Positions 44,717 to 56,021 of a stretch of DNA of 64,000 nt are shown one piece after another. The position numbers and the translations under genes were made by a program. Origin of the DNA: Streptomyces buecherae (GTDB taxonomy: Bacteria > Actinomycetota > Actinomycetes > Streptomycetales > Streptomycetaceae); assembly GCF_014295035.1 (NCBI RefSeq), contig NZ_CP060404.1, positions 4,558,501-4,622,500 of the forward strand, written 5' to 3'. The notes under the pieces were generated by a model. The model was not told the DNA's origin. It did no database searches and saw only the letters and a list, made by a program, of their open reading frames with translations. How positions within the stretch are numbered: the first letter of the stretch is position 1; each line of letters opens with the position of its first letter.

Positions 44717-45652
44717 TCAGCGGTCGGGTTCCGGGTCCTGCAACCAGTTGATCAGTTCCGTGGAGAACGCGATCGGGTCCTCCTCGGGAGGGAAGTGGCC
44801 CAACCCGTCGAAGAGCCGCCAGCGGTACGGCGCCTCGACGTACTCGCCGGACCCCGCCGCGCTGCGCACCCGCGTCACCGGATCGAGCGAGCCGTGCAGG
44901 TGCAGCGTCGGCACCCGCACCGGGCGCTTCATCCGACGGTAGAACTGCACGCCGTCCGGGCGCGCGAGCGAGCGCACCAGCCACCGGTAGGGCTCGACGG
45001 AGCAGTGCGCGGTGGAGGGGATGCGCATCGCCTGCCGGTAGACCTCCACGGCCTCCTCGTCGGGCAGTCGCGGCCCGGACCAGTCCGTGACCAGCCGTCC
45101 GACCAGCGCGGCGTCATCCGCGACGAGTTGCCGCTCGGGCAGCCACGGACGCTGGAAGCTCCACACATGGCTGCTGGCCCGACTCTGCTTGACGTCCCTG
45201 AGCATGGCCGAACGCCAGCGGCGCGGATGCGGCGCCGAGCACACGGCCAACCGGCGCACCAACTTGGGCCGCATCACCGCGGCCGTCCACGCCAGGTAGC
45301 CGCCGAGGTCGTGCCCGACGAGCGCGGCGTCCGGCTCGCCGAGTGACCGGATCACCCCGGTGACGTCGAGCGCGAGGTTGGCCGGGTCGTAGCCGCGGGG
45401 CGTACGGTCGCTGCCGCCCACCCCGCGCAGGTCCATCGCCACCGCGCGGAACCCGGCCTCGGCGAGCCGCGGCAACTGGTGCCGCCACGCCCACCAGAAC
45501 TGCGGGAAGCCGTGCAGCAACAGGACCAGCGGCCCGTCGCCCATCTCGGCGATGTGAAACCTCGCGCCGTTCGCCGCGACGTCCCGGTGTGTCCACGGGC
45601 CGTCGGGTCGTACGACGGACGCGAGCCGAGCAGGGGGTTCCGGAGCCGTCAT
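44717..45652 (-). CDS. Alpha/beta hydrolase, epoxide-hydrolase-like
   Basis: A 311-aa alpha/beta hydrolase. The oxyanion loop is LLHGFPQFWWAW, the nucleophile elbow is LVGHDLGGYLAW (Asp nucleophile, as in epoxide hydrolases and dehalogenases), and the catalytic His is in LGHFPPEE. RGVGGSDRTP is typical of the epoxide-hydrolase group. ATG 45652 overlaps the upstream stop (ATGA). The physiological substrate is unknown. Confidence 0.9.
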   Translation of the reverse strand: MTAPEPPARLASVVRPDGPWTHRDVAANGARFHIAEMGDGPLVLLLHGFPQFWWAWRHQLPRLAEAGFRAVAMDLRGVGGSDRTPRGYDPANLALDVTGVIRSLGEPDAALVGHDLGGYLAWTAAVMRPKLVRRLAVCSAPHPRRWRSAMLRDVKQSRASSHVWSFQRPWLPERQLVADDAALVGRLVTDWSGPRLPDEEAVEVYRQAMRIPSTAHCSVEPYRWLVRSLARPDGVQFYRRMKRPVRVPTLHLHGSLDPVTRVRSAAGSGEYVEAPYRWRLFDGLGHFPPEEDPIAFSTELINWLQDPEPDR

Positions 45653-46113
45653 GCAGTCGAGCGTGTCACAACGTGGGCGCCGGAGGGGACGGCCTCGCCC
45701 GGTGCGCGGGGGTGGGGCTTGACGTTGCCCAGCACGGCGGCGGTCTCCTTGGCCGAAGCGATGGACTTCTGCGGCGGCTTGACCTTCTTGAACTTGGCCA
45801 GCGCCATCAGCCCGAGCAGGATCGCGAGGAGCCAGTACAGGCCGCCCACGATCAGGAAGCACCAGGCCAGACCCAGGTCGGTCCAGGCGTGGAGACCGTA
45901 CGCGAGGGCGAAGCTGAGCACCGGCAGCGAGAACAGCAGCAGGACACCGGCCACGATCCCCGCGGTGCTGCCCATCACGACGCGCTTGGCGTCCTGCCGC
46001 AACTCGGCCTTGGCCAGCGCGATCTCGTCGTGCACCAACGCGGACAGTTCACTGGTGGCCGTGGACACCAGTTGCCCGAGGCTACGGTTTCCGCCCTCGT
46101 CGGCTGCGCTCAT
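45649..46113 (-). CDS. Holin-like membrane protein (Phage_holin_3_6 / DUF1469 type)
   Basis: This 154-aa protein has SLGQLVSTATSELSALVHDEIALAKAEL at the start, the hallmark of the family, and two membrane helices (about residues 50-75 and 84-107). A short cytosolic tail follows. Despite the family name these chromosomal proteins are not phage lysis proteins; the function is unknown. It is coupled to the hydrolase gene. Confidence 0.88.
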   Translation of the reverse strand: MSAADEGGNRSLGQLVSTATSELSALVHDEIALAKAELRQDAKRVVMGSTAGIVAGVLLLFSLPVLSFALAYGLHAWTDLGLAWCFLIVGGLYWLLAILLGLMALAKFKKVKPPQKSIASAKETAAVLGNVKPHPRAPGEAVPSGAHVVTRSTA

Positions 46114-46214
46114 CGCCTGTCTCCCTCGTTCTTCTAGCTGCCGGCCCCGCTGGGCCGTGTACGGACGTACTACGGAGCTTCTACCGGCTTGGCGCGGATC
46201 TGAAGCCTCTTAGA

Positions 46215-47609
46215 TCATGCCGGACCGTCGCCGTCGGTGCGCTGTGATGCCGCGGCAGCCTCCGCCAGTCTGCGGTGTTCGGCGGCCTTCTCCTCGTAGA
46301 TCGCCGCCATTCGGAGGTGGTAGTCAGGCTGGTCGAGTTCGTAGATGTCCGGAACGCCGTCCTGATCCTCGTCCCGCTCCTCCTCTTCGTACAACTTCTT
46401 GTACTTGTTGTTACGCATCTTGAGCAGCACGCTGGCGAAGACCGCGGCCAGCACCGAGCCGATCAGCACCGCCGCCTTCACCTCGTCGGCCAGCAGCGGG
46501 TCGTCGGTGAAGGCCAGCTCGCCGATGAGCAGCGAGACGGTGAAGCCGATGCCCGCGAGCGAGGCGACGGCCAGCACGTCGGCCCAGGCCAGCTCGTCGT
46601 TCAGCTCCGCCTTGGTGAACCGCGCGGCCAGCCACGAGCCGCCGAAGACCCCTATGGTCTTGCCGATCACCAGTCCGAGGACCACGCCCAGCGTCTCCGG
46701 CTTGGTGAACACGTCGGCCACCGCGCCGCCCGAGATGGAGACGCCCGCCGCGAACAACGCGAACAGTGGCACCGCCAGCCCCGCCGACACCGGCCGCACC
46801 AGGTGCTCGATGCGCTCGCCGGGGGAGTGCTCCTCACCCTCGCGCACGGTGCACCGCAGCATCAGGCCCATGGCCACGCCGGCGACCGTCGCGTGCACGC
46901 CGCTGGCGTGCATGAACGCCCAGATCACCACGGCCAGCGGCAGGTACACGTACCAGCCGCGCACCCCCAGCCGGAGCAGCCCCCAGAAGACGGCGAGCCC
47001 GACGAAGGAGCACACGAGCGCGATCACGTTGATGTCGGTCGTGAAGAAGACCGCGATGATCAGGATCGCGAACAGGTCGTCCACGACCGCCAGGGTGAGC
47101 AGAAACGCGCGCAACGAGGCGGGTAGCGCGGTCCCGATCACGGCGAGCACGGCCAGCGCGAACGCGATATCCGTCGCCGTCGGCACCGCCCAGCCGTCCA
47201 GGCTGCCGCCGCCGCTGAGGGAGACCACGGCGTAGACGAGCGCGGGCACCGCCATGCCGCACACCGCCGCGATCACCGGCAGCGCGGCGGCCTTCGGGTC
47301 GCGCAGCTCGCCCGCCACGAGTTCGCGCTTGAGCTCGATGCCGGCGACGAAGAAGAAGATGGTGAGCAGACCGTCCTGGGCCCACGCGCCGATGCTCAGG
47401 TGCAGGTGGAGGGATTCGGGCCCGAACGAGAAGTCCCGGACGTCGTTGTACGTGTCGCCGAGCGGCGTGTTGGTCAGCAGCAGGGCCGCCACCGCGGCGA
47501 CGAGCAGCAGTACGCCGCCCACCGTCTCCGTGCGGAGCGCTTCCGCGACGTAGTTCCGCTCGGGGAGGGAGAGTCGTCCAAGGAACTTACGGTTACCGGG
47601 CGTGGCCAC
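46215..47609 (-). CDS. nhaA: Na+/H+ antiporter NhaA
   Basis: The 464-aa product is an NhaA-type antiporter with about twelve membrane helices. The ion-binding aspartate pair lies in VVDDLFAILIIA, and PTATDIAFALAVLA and FFFVAGIELKREL are family signatures. The cytosolic C-terminus is acidic and contains DEDQDGVPDIYELD, an EF-hand-like or thrombospondin type 3-like Asp run, then a coiled helix. GTG 47609 has GGAGGT upstream; the frame open to 47702 is less likely. Its end lies 100 bp before the holin-like gene. Confidence 0.93.
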   Translation of the reverse strand: MATPGNRKFLGRLSLPERNYVAEALRTETVGGVLLLVAAVAALLLTNTPLGDTYNDVRDFSFGPESLHLHLSIGAWAQDGLLTIFFFVAGIELKRELVAGELRDPKAAALPVIAAVCGMAVPALVYAVVSLSGGGSLDGWAVPTATDIAFALAVLAVIGTALPASLRAFLLTLAVVDDLFAILIIAVFFTTDINVIALVCSFVGLAVFWGLLRLGVRGWYVYLPLAVVIWAFMHASGVHATVAGVAMGLMLRCTVREGEEHSPGERIEHLVRPVSAGLAVPLFALFAAGVSISGGAVADVFTKPETLGVVLGLVIGKTIGVFGGSWLAARFTKAELNDELAWADVLAVASLAGIGFTVSLLIGELAFTDDPLLADEVKAAVLIGSVLAAVFASVLLKMRNNKYKKLYEEEERDEDQDGVPDIYELDQPDYHLRMAAIYEEKAAEHRRLAEAAAASQRTDGDGPA

Positions 47610-48126
47610 GACGGGCTGACCTCCAGGAGCGGGGCGGCTGCGGATACACCTGTGGTGTATGCCGACCAGACTTCCCGGCGCACCCTGTAACTTTGTCGCC
47701 AAATTTACGCGACGGCCCCCACCTTAACCGGAACGGCCGATCCGCGCTCCAGCCGCGCAGCCGCGACCTTCGCCCGGCTATCCCGTCTTCACGGGGCTGA
47801 GCTGCGTACTTCCGCTGCTGCCGGTATCCACGACGCGGGCCCCGGTCGCTGGGGGCCGCCTGGCGCGAGGCGTGGCGTGAGACCCGGCGCGCGGCGAGGT
47901 GTCAGGCCGGCAGCGGGGCGGGCCGTGCGGGGTGGGGCCGAGGCGGATGGCGCCGGGCGCGGGCCGGCCCTTCGCGGCGGGCGCGGGCTGTGGGGCCAGC
48001 GGCGGGATGCCGTGGCCGGCCCGCCCCGGCTGGGCCGTGGGCCGGTCAGCGACGCGCCGGGCCGGCTGGCCCGGCGCGTCCCCGTCTTACGGGTGGTGTG
48101 CTGCCTACGCCCGCTCAGTCCTCCAC
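47610..48126. other. Intergenic region nhaA-acs
   Basis: This includes the nhaA promoter side, gene-free DNA, and a perfect 13-bp hairpin at 48051-48080 (GACGCGCCGGGCC with 48068-48080) that should terminate acs. No gene is supported. Confidence 0.5.
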
Positions 48127-50088
<1,962 letters not shown>

Positions 50089-50238
50089 GACTTCTCCCAT
50101 TCCCAGGGTGCCCGTTGTGTCCCAGCTCATAGCTCATCAGCCTGCGGCACGCTCTGACAAGGGCTGTTGATAAAAATTGGTGTAGACCTTTACCGGGTGA
50201 CGCTCCCTGGCCCCTGCTTCCTACCGCTTCCGGGATTC

Positions 50239-53034
50239 TTACGGCATGGCCTTGCCTGACTGGTTGTGCGGGCGCTGATCACGGTGTGTCGTGCCGGCCC
50301 CGCGGGGAGCAGCCGCCTCGCCCGCGTGCCCCGACCCGGTCGAGTCCGCGGTCTCGGTGGAGTGCGGGCCCGAACCGCGATCCCGACCGGCCTCCCCGCC
50401 CGCCGCCGCGTTCGAGGCCGTGCCCGTCGCCCGAACGCCCTGGCCCGAATGGCCTGCCGAGCGGGCCGCGCTGCCGGCCGGCTCGGGGACCCGGGCCGGC
50501 TCGGAGTCCGCCGCCGAAGGCGCGTGTTCGTGCGGGTGCGGTCGGCCGCCCCCGAGCTCCTCCTGCCGGGAGCCCAGGCGCAGCGCGGTGGCCTCCGCCC
50601 GATCCGCCCCGCCGGTGTGCGGCGGCCGGGGGCAGGCGTGGTCGCCGTCCCATTCGCGCTGCTCGTCCGCGTAGGGGCCCGATCCGGGTAGGAGCGCGGC
50701 CTCCGGTGCCAGGAGCGCGTCGGGAAGCTGATCCGAAGGGTCGGCGTGCTCCGGTCGGGCCGGGCGCTCCGGCGTGACGGCGGAGAACACTCCGGAGGCG
50801 GGGTCCAGGACATACGCCTGGGCTTCCGCCACGTGGAAGTACATGCCGTGCAGCGCGAGCGTGCCCTCGCGCACCCTGCGAGCCACGCACGCGTGGGCCA
50901 TCAGGTGCTCAAGCTGCTGCTGCACGTTCACCAGGGCCAGCAACTCCGTGTCGTCCGCCACCGGACGCCCGTCGAGGGCCACGGTCGGGTGGGGGCTCGC
51001 ATCGCCGCCGGACGCCTGCTCGGCCTCTCGTTTCTTGATCCGCTCCAGTCGTTGCAGGCTGGGCCAACCATGGCGCAGCCAGCGGGAAAGTGGGGTGTCG
51101 TCGGCGGGCTCGCCCACGGAGTTGAGCAGCGCCTGCATGGCTCCGCACCCCGAGTGCCCGCAGACGGTAAGGGAGCTGACCTCCAGTACGTCCACCGCGT
51201 ACTCGATGGCCGCGGCCACCGAGTCGCAGGCGCTGTCGTCGTCCGACGGCGGCGTCAGGTTCCCGACGTTGCGCACGGTGAACAGATCCCCCGGCCCACT
51301 GGAGGTGATCATGCTGGTGACGAGCCGGGAGTCCGCGCAGGTCAGAAAGAGCTGGCTGGGACGCTGACCCTCGCGCGCCAGCCGGGCCAACTCTTCGCGG
51401 ACCAGAGGTGCGGTGTTGCGCTGGAAGGCGCTGACTCCGCCGATGAGCTGACTGCTGCTCGGCTTGTCCTGTCGAGCGGGGGCCAGGGGCCGGGTGCAGT
51501 GGTGGTTGCGCCACGGCATCCAGGGTCTACACGGCTGGGCATGCGCGTGGGCGCTGGCCGGCTCGACCAGGGGGCGACCGGTGCGCCCGCCGAGTTGCAC
51601 CCAACCGCCGGCTGAGCGGTACCCCTGGGCCCAGGACTGGAGGGCGTCGTACGCCGCGTGGTCCATGAACGAGCCGTGCAGCTCGACCACCACGCTGCGG
51701 CGGTCCGGCAGTTGGCCCAGTACGCGGCTCAGTCGGGGCACGGCGAGGAAGGTGAGCTGGCCGTTGACGCGTACTCGGAGGCAGTCGGTCTCGCCGGTGA
51801 CCGTGATCTGGGTGCGGGTGAGGCGGCGGAACGCGGTGATGACGGCCACCACCCCGCCGATGGCCACGCCCTGTAGTACTCCGAAGAGGATGACCGACCC
51901 CAGGGTCGCCGTGTAGACCGGGAACTCGCGATGCCGCTGGACGTGCTTGATGTGCGCGAAGTTCACCATCTGGATGCCGACCATCATGACCAGTGCCGCC
52001 AGCGCCGCCAGGGGGATGAACTCCAGCGCCGTGGCGAGCAGCCCGGTGCACAGCAGGGCCCAGATCCCGTGCAGCACGGTGGAACCCCGACTCGCCGCCC
52101 CGGCCTTCACGTTGGCCGAGCCGCGCATGGCGCCACCGGCCACCGGTAGGCCGCCGAGGAGGCCGGAGGCCACGTTGGCCGCCCCCTGCCCGGCCAACTC
52201 GCGGTCCAGCCGGGTCTGTGTCGCGCGCGTGCCGGGGCGCGTGGCCTGCAACCGATCGACCGCGACGGCGGAGAGCAGGGACTCCATGCTGGCCACCAAC
52301 GTCACCGTCAGCACGGCGGCGGCCACCCCGAGCACCGGGCCATCCGGCGGCGACGGCAGGCCCTGGAACTGCAACGAGGGCAGGTCGACGCGGGGGACGG
52401 TGAGCCCGGCGCTCAGCGCGGTCCCGGCGCCGACCGCGGCCAACGGGGCCGGGACCAGCCGCGCCAGCCGCCCGCCGCGGCCCGGGAGCCGTGGCCAGGA
52501 CACGAGTACGGCGACCGTCACCGCGCCGACCAGCATCGCCGCGGCGTGCGGGCGGAACAGTTCGGAGGCGAGAGCGGTGAGGTTGTCGACGGTCGAGCCG
52601 CCCGGGTTCGCGCCGAGCATGACCCTCAACTGGCCGATGGCGATGACCACGCCGATCCCCGCCAGCATCCCGTGCACGATCGCCGGGCTGACCGCGAGCG
52701 CCGCCCGGGCGACCCGCAGCGCCCCCAGGGCCATCTGGGCCAACCCCGCCGCCACGGTGATGGCGCACGTCGCGGACCACCCGTAGCGCTGGACCAGGTC
52801 GGCCGTGACCACGACCAGCCCGGTAGCAGCCCCGCTGACCTGGAGCGGAGCACCACCGAGCAGCCCCGCCACGATGCCACCGACGGCGGCTGCGATGAGC
52901 CCGGCCTGAAGGGGTGCGCCAGTGGCCAACGCCAGCCCGAGTGAGAGGGGGATGGCGATGAGAAAGATGACGATCGAGGCAGCGAGGTCCCTGCGCGCGG
53001 AGGCGCGGTCGACCTGGCTCCAGAGCTGCAACAT
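50239..53034 (-). CDS. SulP anion transporter fused to a beta-carbonic anhydrase
   Basis: A 931-aa fusion. Residues about 1-390 form a SulP transporter with ten or more membrane segments (VIFLIAIPLSLGLALATGAP at the start). About 400-490 form a STAS domain. After a linker, about 540-740 form a beta-class carbonic anhydrase with zinc ligands in CADSR and CGHSGCGA. The last 190 residues are Pro/Gly/Ala/Arg-rich and probably disordered. The likely job is bicarbonate uptake coupled to CO2/bicarbonate interconversion; such fusions are known in actinobacteria. ATG 53034 has GGAGGAGACGGGA upstream; the frame to 53322 is rejected. Confidence 0.9.
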   Translation of the reverse strand: MLQLWSQVDRASARRDLAASIVIFLIAIPLSLGLALATGAPLQAGLIAAAVGGIVAGLLGGAPLQVSGAATGLVVVTADLVQRYGWSATCAITVAAGLAQMALGALRVARAALAVSPAIVHGMLAGIGVVIAIGQLRVMLGANPGGSTVDNLTALASELFRPHAAAMLVGAVTVAVLVSWPRLPGRGGRLARLVPAPLAAVGAGTALSAGLTVPRVDLPSLQFQGLPSPPDGPVLGVAAAVLTVTLVASMESLLSAVAVDRLQATRPGTRATQTRLDRELAGQGAANVASGLLGGLPVAGGAMRGSANVKAGAASRGSTVLHGIWALLCTGLLATALEFIPLAALAALVMMVGIQMVNFAHIKHVQRHREFPVYTATLGSVILFGVLQGVAIGGVVAVITAFRRLTRTQITVTGETDCLRVRVNGQLTFLAVPRLSRVLGQLPDRRSVVVELHGSFMDHAAYDALQSWAQGYRSAGGWVQLGGRTGRPLVEPASAHAHAQPCRPWMPWRNHHCTRPLAPARQDKPSSSQLIGGVSAFQRNTAPLVREELARLAREGQRPSQLFLTCADSRLVTSMITSSGPGDLFTVRNVGNLTPPSDDDSACDSVAAAIEYAVDVLEVSSLTVCGHSGCGAMQALLNSVGEPADDTPLSRWLRHGWPSLQRLERIKKREAEQASGGDASPHPTVALDGRPVADDTELLALVNVQQQLEHLMAHACVARRVREGTLALHGMYFHVAEAQAYVLDPASGVFSAVTPERPARPEHADPSDQLPDALLAPEAALLPGSGPYADEQREWDGDHACPRPPHTGGADRAEATALRLGSRQEELGGGRPHPHEHAPSAADSEPARVPEPAGSAARSAGHSGQGVRATGTASNAAAGGEAGRDRGSGPHSTETADSTGSGHAGEAAAPRGAGTTHRDQRPHNQSGKAMP

Positions 53035-53512
53035 TCCCGTCTCCTCCGGGTCTGCGCGGTCGCGGACGAGGCCACGACCGTGGGCACGGCGTACTGCGGT
53101 GGGCTGCTGTGGGCTCCGGCGGAGCCCCCGTATGGGTGGTCTAGAGGAAGCCGTGCACCGCTGAGCCAGGACTGCGGTTGGCGGCGGTGCCGGGGCGACG
53201 CCCGTGCGCCGGACTACGGGGTGGGTGACCGGCAGCGACTCGGGGATTCGGCCAGACATAGTGCTAAAAGGGGCGAACCCGCCGTGAGCGATAACGGTGT
53301 GCACTCGATCCGTTACTCTCAAGCATCGGTAAACGAATCGTAATCCCAGGTAAAGGCCGCACGGAAGAGGTTCCGATCGGCCGCGCCAGTCATTCCACCT
53401 ATCGAGTGAGTGCCGGTTTAGGAAGTCTCCTCGCTTCTTACCTATTAGATGACTTATGAGGTGTTTGCCCGCTTCCCTGTGGGCGCTCAGAAGTCAGGAA
53501 GCGAGGCGGCAG
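53035..53512. other. Divergent promoter region
   Basis: The gap between the SulP fusion and the deacetylase-like lipoprotein is AT-richer between 53270 and 53460 than its surroundings, as expected for two promoters. No gene is recognised. Confidence 0.45.
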
Positions 53513-54949
53513 ATGACGACTGCACGCAAGGCCACGGCGGGGCTGTTCCTGACGGCGATACTCGTCGGGATAGCCGGCTGCTCCGGCGGCTCAGGGGACT
53601 CCGACGCGGAGAGCGAGGAGAAGGCGCCGGCGCCCAAGGCCGCGAAGCCCTTGCGCCTGATAGGCGACGGCTCGACCGCGTACACCGGCGCCCAGCCTCG
53701 TCAGCCGAACGTCCAGCGACTGCGCGCCGGGCAGCGACCGCCGCAGTTCGTCGTCTTCTCCTGGGACGGCGCTGGCGAGGACAGCCAGCGACTGTTCTCC
53801 CGGTTCCGCGAGGTGGGGAACCGGTACGACGCGACGATGACGTACTTCCTCAGCGGTGTGTACATGCTCCCCGAGGGCAAGAAGGAGCTCTACCACCCGC
53901 CCAAGCACGCGCCCGGCGCCTCGGACATCGGTTTCAACGACATCGAGGGCATACGGGCCACCGCCGCGCAGCTCGCCGGGGCGTGGCGCGACGGCAACGA
54001 GATAGGCACACACTTCAACGGCCACTTCTGCGGCCCCGACAGGGGTGTCGGCACCTGGTCGGTGGACGAGTGGCGCAGCGAGATCCGGCAGGCCGAGTCG
54101 TTCGTCAAGAACTGGAAGACCAACACCGGCCTCCTCGACGCCCAGCCGCTGCCGTTCGACTACAGCGCGGAACTCGTCGGAGGCCGCGCCCCCTGCCTCG
54201 AAGGCCAGCGCAACCTGATACCCGCCGCCCGCTCCATGGGCTTCCGCTACGACGCCAGCGCCTCCGGCGGCCGGCAGGTCTGGCCCACCAAGCAGGGCGG
54301 CATCTGGGACTTCCCGCTGCAGCAGGTCCCCATGCCAGGACGCGCCTTCGAGACGCTGTCCATGGACTACAACTTCCTGGTCAACCAGTCCGGCACCACC
54401 CGCGGAGACCGCGCCAAGCACGCCACCTGGGGTAACCAGATGCGCGACGGACTGTTGGCCGCCTTCGACCGCGCGTACCGTGGCAATCGGGCGCCGCTGC
54501 TGGTCGGCAACCACTTCGAGTCATGGAACGGCGGCACCTACATGCGGGCCGTCGAGGAGACCATCAAGAAGGTGTGCCCACGACCGGACGTGCGCTGCGT
54601 GTCGTTCAAGCAACTCGCCGACTGGATGGACGCCCAGGACCCGCGAGTCCTGGAGAAGCTGCGGAAGCTGGACGTCGGCGAGCGGCCGAAGGGTGGCTGG
54701 GCCGCGTACCTCAACGCCACTACGACCCCGTCGGCCGTGACCTCGCCGGACGGGCAGCGCCCCGCGAGCGACGCGGCGACCGAGGACCGCACCACGGACC
54801 AGGGCGCTCAAGCGGCGCGTACGCACGGCGCGCACCCCGCCCCCGGGCAGTCGGGGACCGCACCGCGGGTCGCTGAAGGGTCGCCCGGAGCCGTGGAGCA
54901 GCCGTACAGCAGTGGTCTCAGGGGCTGGCTCAGGCCGGTTGCCGGCTAG
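53513..54949 (+). CDS. Polysaccharide-deacetylase-like lipoprotein
   Basis: The 478-aa product starts with a lipoprotein signal; the lipobox is LVGIAGC. The mature part has a divergent NodB fold: VVFSWDGAGED in place of TFDD, and EIGTHFNGH giving the H-x3-H metal pair, followed by WSVDEWRSEI. The region LVGNHFESWNGGTYM may complete the active site. A Ser/Thr/Pro-rich tail ends it. It is probably on the outer face of the membrane and acts on wall polymer or is an inactive binder. ATG 53513. The last 20 bp overlap the convergent ATPase gene. Confidence 0.85.
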   Translation: MTTARKATAGLFLTAILVGIAGCSGGSGDSDAESEEKAPAPKAAKPLRLIGDGSTAYTGAQPRQPNVQRLRAGQRPPQFVVFSWDGAGEDSQRLFSRFREVGNRYDATMTYFLSGVYMLPEGKKELYHPPKHAPGASDIGFNDIEGIRATAAQLAGAWRDGNEIGTHFNGHFCGPDRGVGTWSVDEWRSEIRQAESFVKNWKTNTGLLDAQPLPFDYSAELVGGRAPCLEGQRNLIPAARSMGFRYDASASGGRQVWPTKQGGIWDFPLQQVPMPGRAFETLSMDYNFLVNQSGTTRGDRAKHATWGNQMRDGLLAAFDRAYRGNRAPLLVGNHFESWNGGTYMRAVEETIKKVCPRPDVRCVSFKQLADWMDAQDPRVLEKLRKLDVGERPKGGWAAYLNATTTPSAVTSPDGQRPASDAATEDRTTDQGAQAARTHGAHPAPGQSGTAPRVAEGSPGAVEQPYSSGLRGWLRPVAG

Positions 54950-55919
54950 CGGCGGATCGCTCGTCCAGGGTGAACGCCGGATCGACCTGGGCCGCCAGGT
55001 CCGCGCCGGTCCGCGCGTTCCCCCAGCTCTCCGCGTTCTTGAGGTGGAAGTGGACCATCTGGCGGGTGTAGCGCTCCCAGTCGCGCGACGCGTACGCGGC
55101 GTCCGCGGTCTCGTGGAGGACGCGCAGCGCCTGCCGGTTGGTCGCCTCCAGCGTGTCGAACCGGGGCGGGCGGCCCTTCTCCATGGCCCGGACCCACTCC
55201 GAGTGGCCGAAGGTGACGAGCAGGTCCTCGCCGACCTCGTCGCGCAGGAAGGCGAGGTCGTCGGGGCCCTGCACCTTGTTGCCCACCACACGCAGCGCGA
55301 CGCCGAAGTCCCGCGCGTACTCCTTGTACTGCCGGTAGACGGCGGTTCCCTTCCTGGTCGGTTCCGCCACGAGGAACGTCATGTCAAAGCGGGTGAACAT
55401 GCCCGAGGCGAAGGAGTCGCTGCCCGCCGTCATGTCCACGACGATGAATTCCTCTCGGCCGTCGACGAGGTGGTTCAGGCACAGCTCCACCGCGCCGACC
55501 TTGGAGTGGTAGCAGGCCACGCCGAGGTCGGACTCGGTGAAGGGGCCGGTCGCCATCAGGCGCGCTTCGCCGTCGTCGAGAGGGACCGTGCGGGCGCAGG
55601 CGTCGAAGACGGGGTTGTCGTCGCCGACCCGCAGCAGCCGCGACCCGGCCCCGGGAGGCGTCGTCTTGATCATGGTCTCGGCCGAGGCGATGCGCGGGTT
55701 GGTGCCGCGCAGGTACTCCTTGATGAGCGGGAGTTGGGCGCCCATGGCGGGCGGCGCGCAATCCGCGTGTTCGTCCAGGCCGAGCGCGGCTGCCAGGTGT
55801 TGGTTGATGTCCGCGTCGATGGCGATGACGGGGACGCGGGCGGCGGCGAGGTGGCGGATGAAGAGCGAGGACAGCGTGGTCTTGCCGCTGCCGCCCTTCC
55901 CTACGAAAGCGATCTTCAT
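54930..55919 (-). CDS. CooC/MinD-like P-loop ATPase
   Basis: This 329-aa protein begins MKIAFVGKGGSGKTTLSSLF, a deviant Walker A with the signature Lys. IIAIDADIN-type switch I (VIAIDADINQHLAAAL) and FIVVDMTAGSDSFASG (switch II) follow. CooC members load nickel or assist metalloenzyme maturation; no CO dehydrogenase is nearby, so the client is unknown. ATG 55919 or GTG 55925 are both possible. It is divergent from the Fic-like gene. Confidence 0.88.
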   Translation of the reverse strand: MKIAFVGKGGSGKTTLSSLFIRHLAAARVPVIAIDADINQHLAAALGLDEHADCAPPAMGAQLPLIKEYLRGTNPRIASAETMIKTTPPGAGSRLLRVGDDNPVFDACARTVPLDDGEARLMATGPFTESDLGVACYHSKVGAVELCLNHLVDGREEFIVVDMTAGSDSFASGMFTRFDMTFLVAEPTRKGTAVYRQYKEYARDFGVALRVVGNKVQGPDDLAFLRDEVGEDLLVTFGHSEWVRAMEKGRPPRFDTLEATNRQALRVLHETADAAYASRDWERYTRQMVHFHLKNAESWGNARTGADLAAQVDPAFTLDERSAASRQPA

Positions 55920-56021
55920 GTTCACCTAGCGTAGATGGGCGGGTGGGACTGGATGCTGCTCTTGGTGAAGAAGACCACTCCAATGAGGGGCGCGGCCTCC
56001 GATGTGCGTAGTGTCGTACTC

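Noticed and set aside
45649..46113. Prophage remnant based on the holin-like gene
   Set aside because: The family is chromosomal in actinobacteria and no other phage gene is near.
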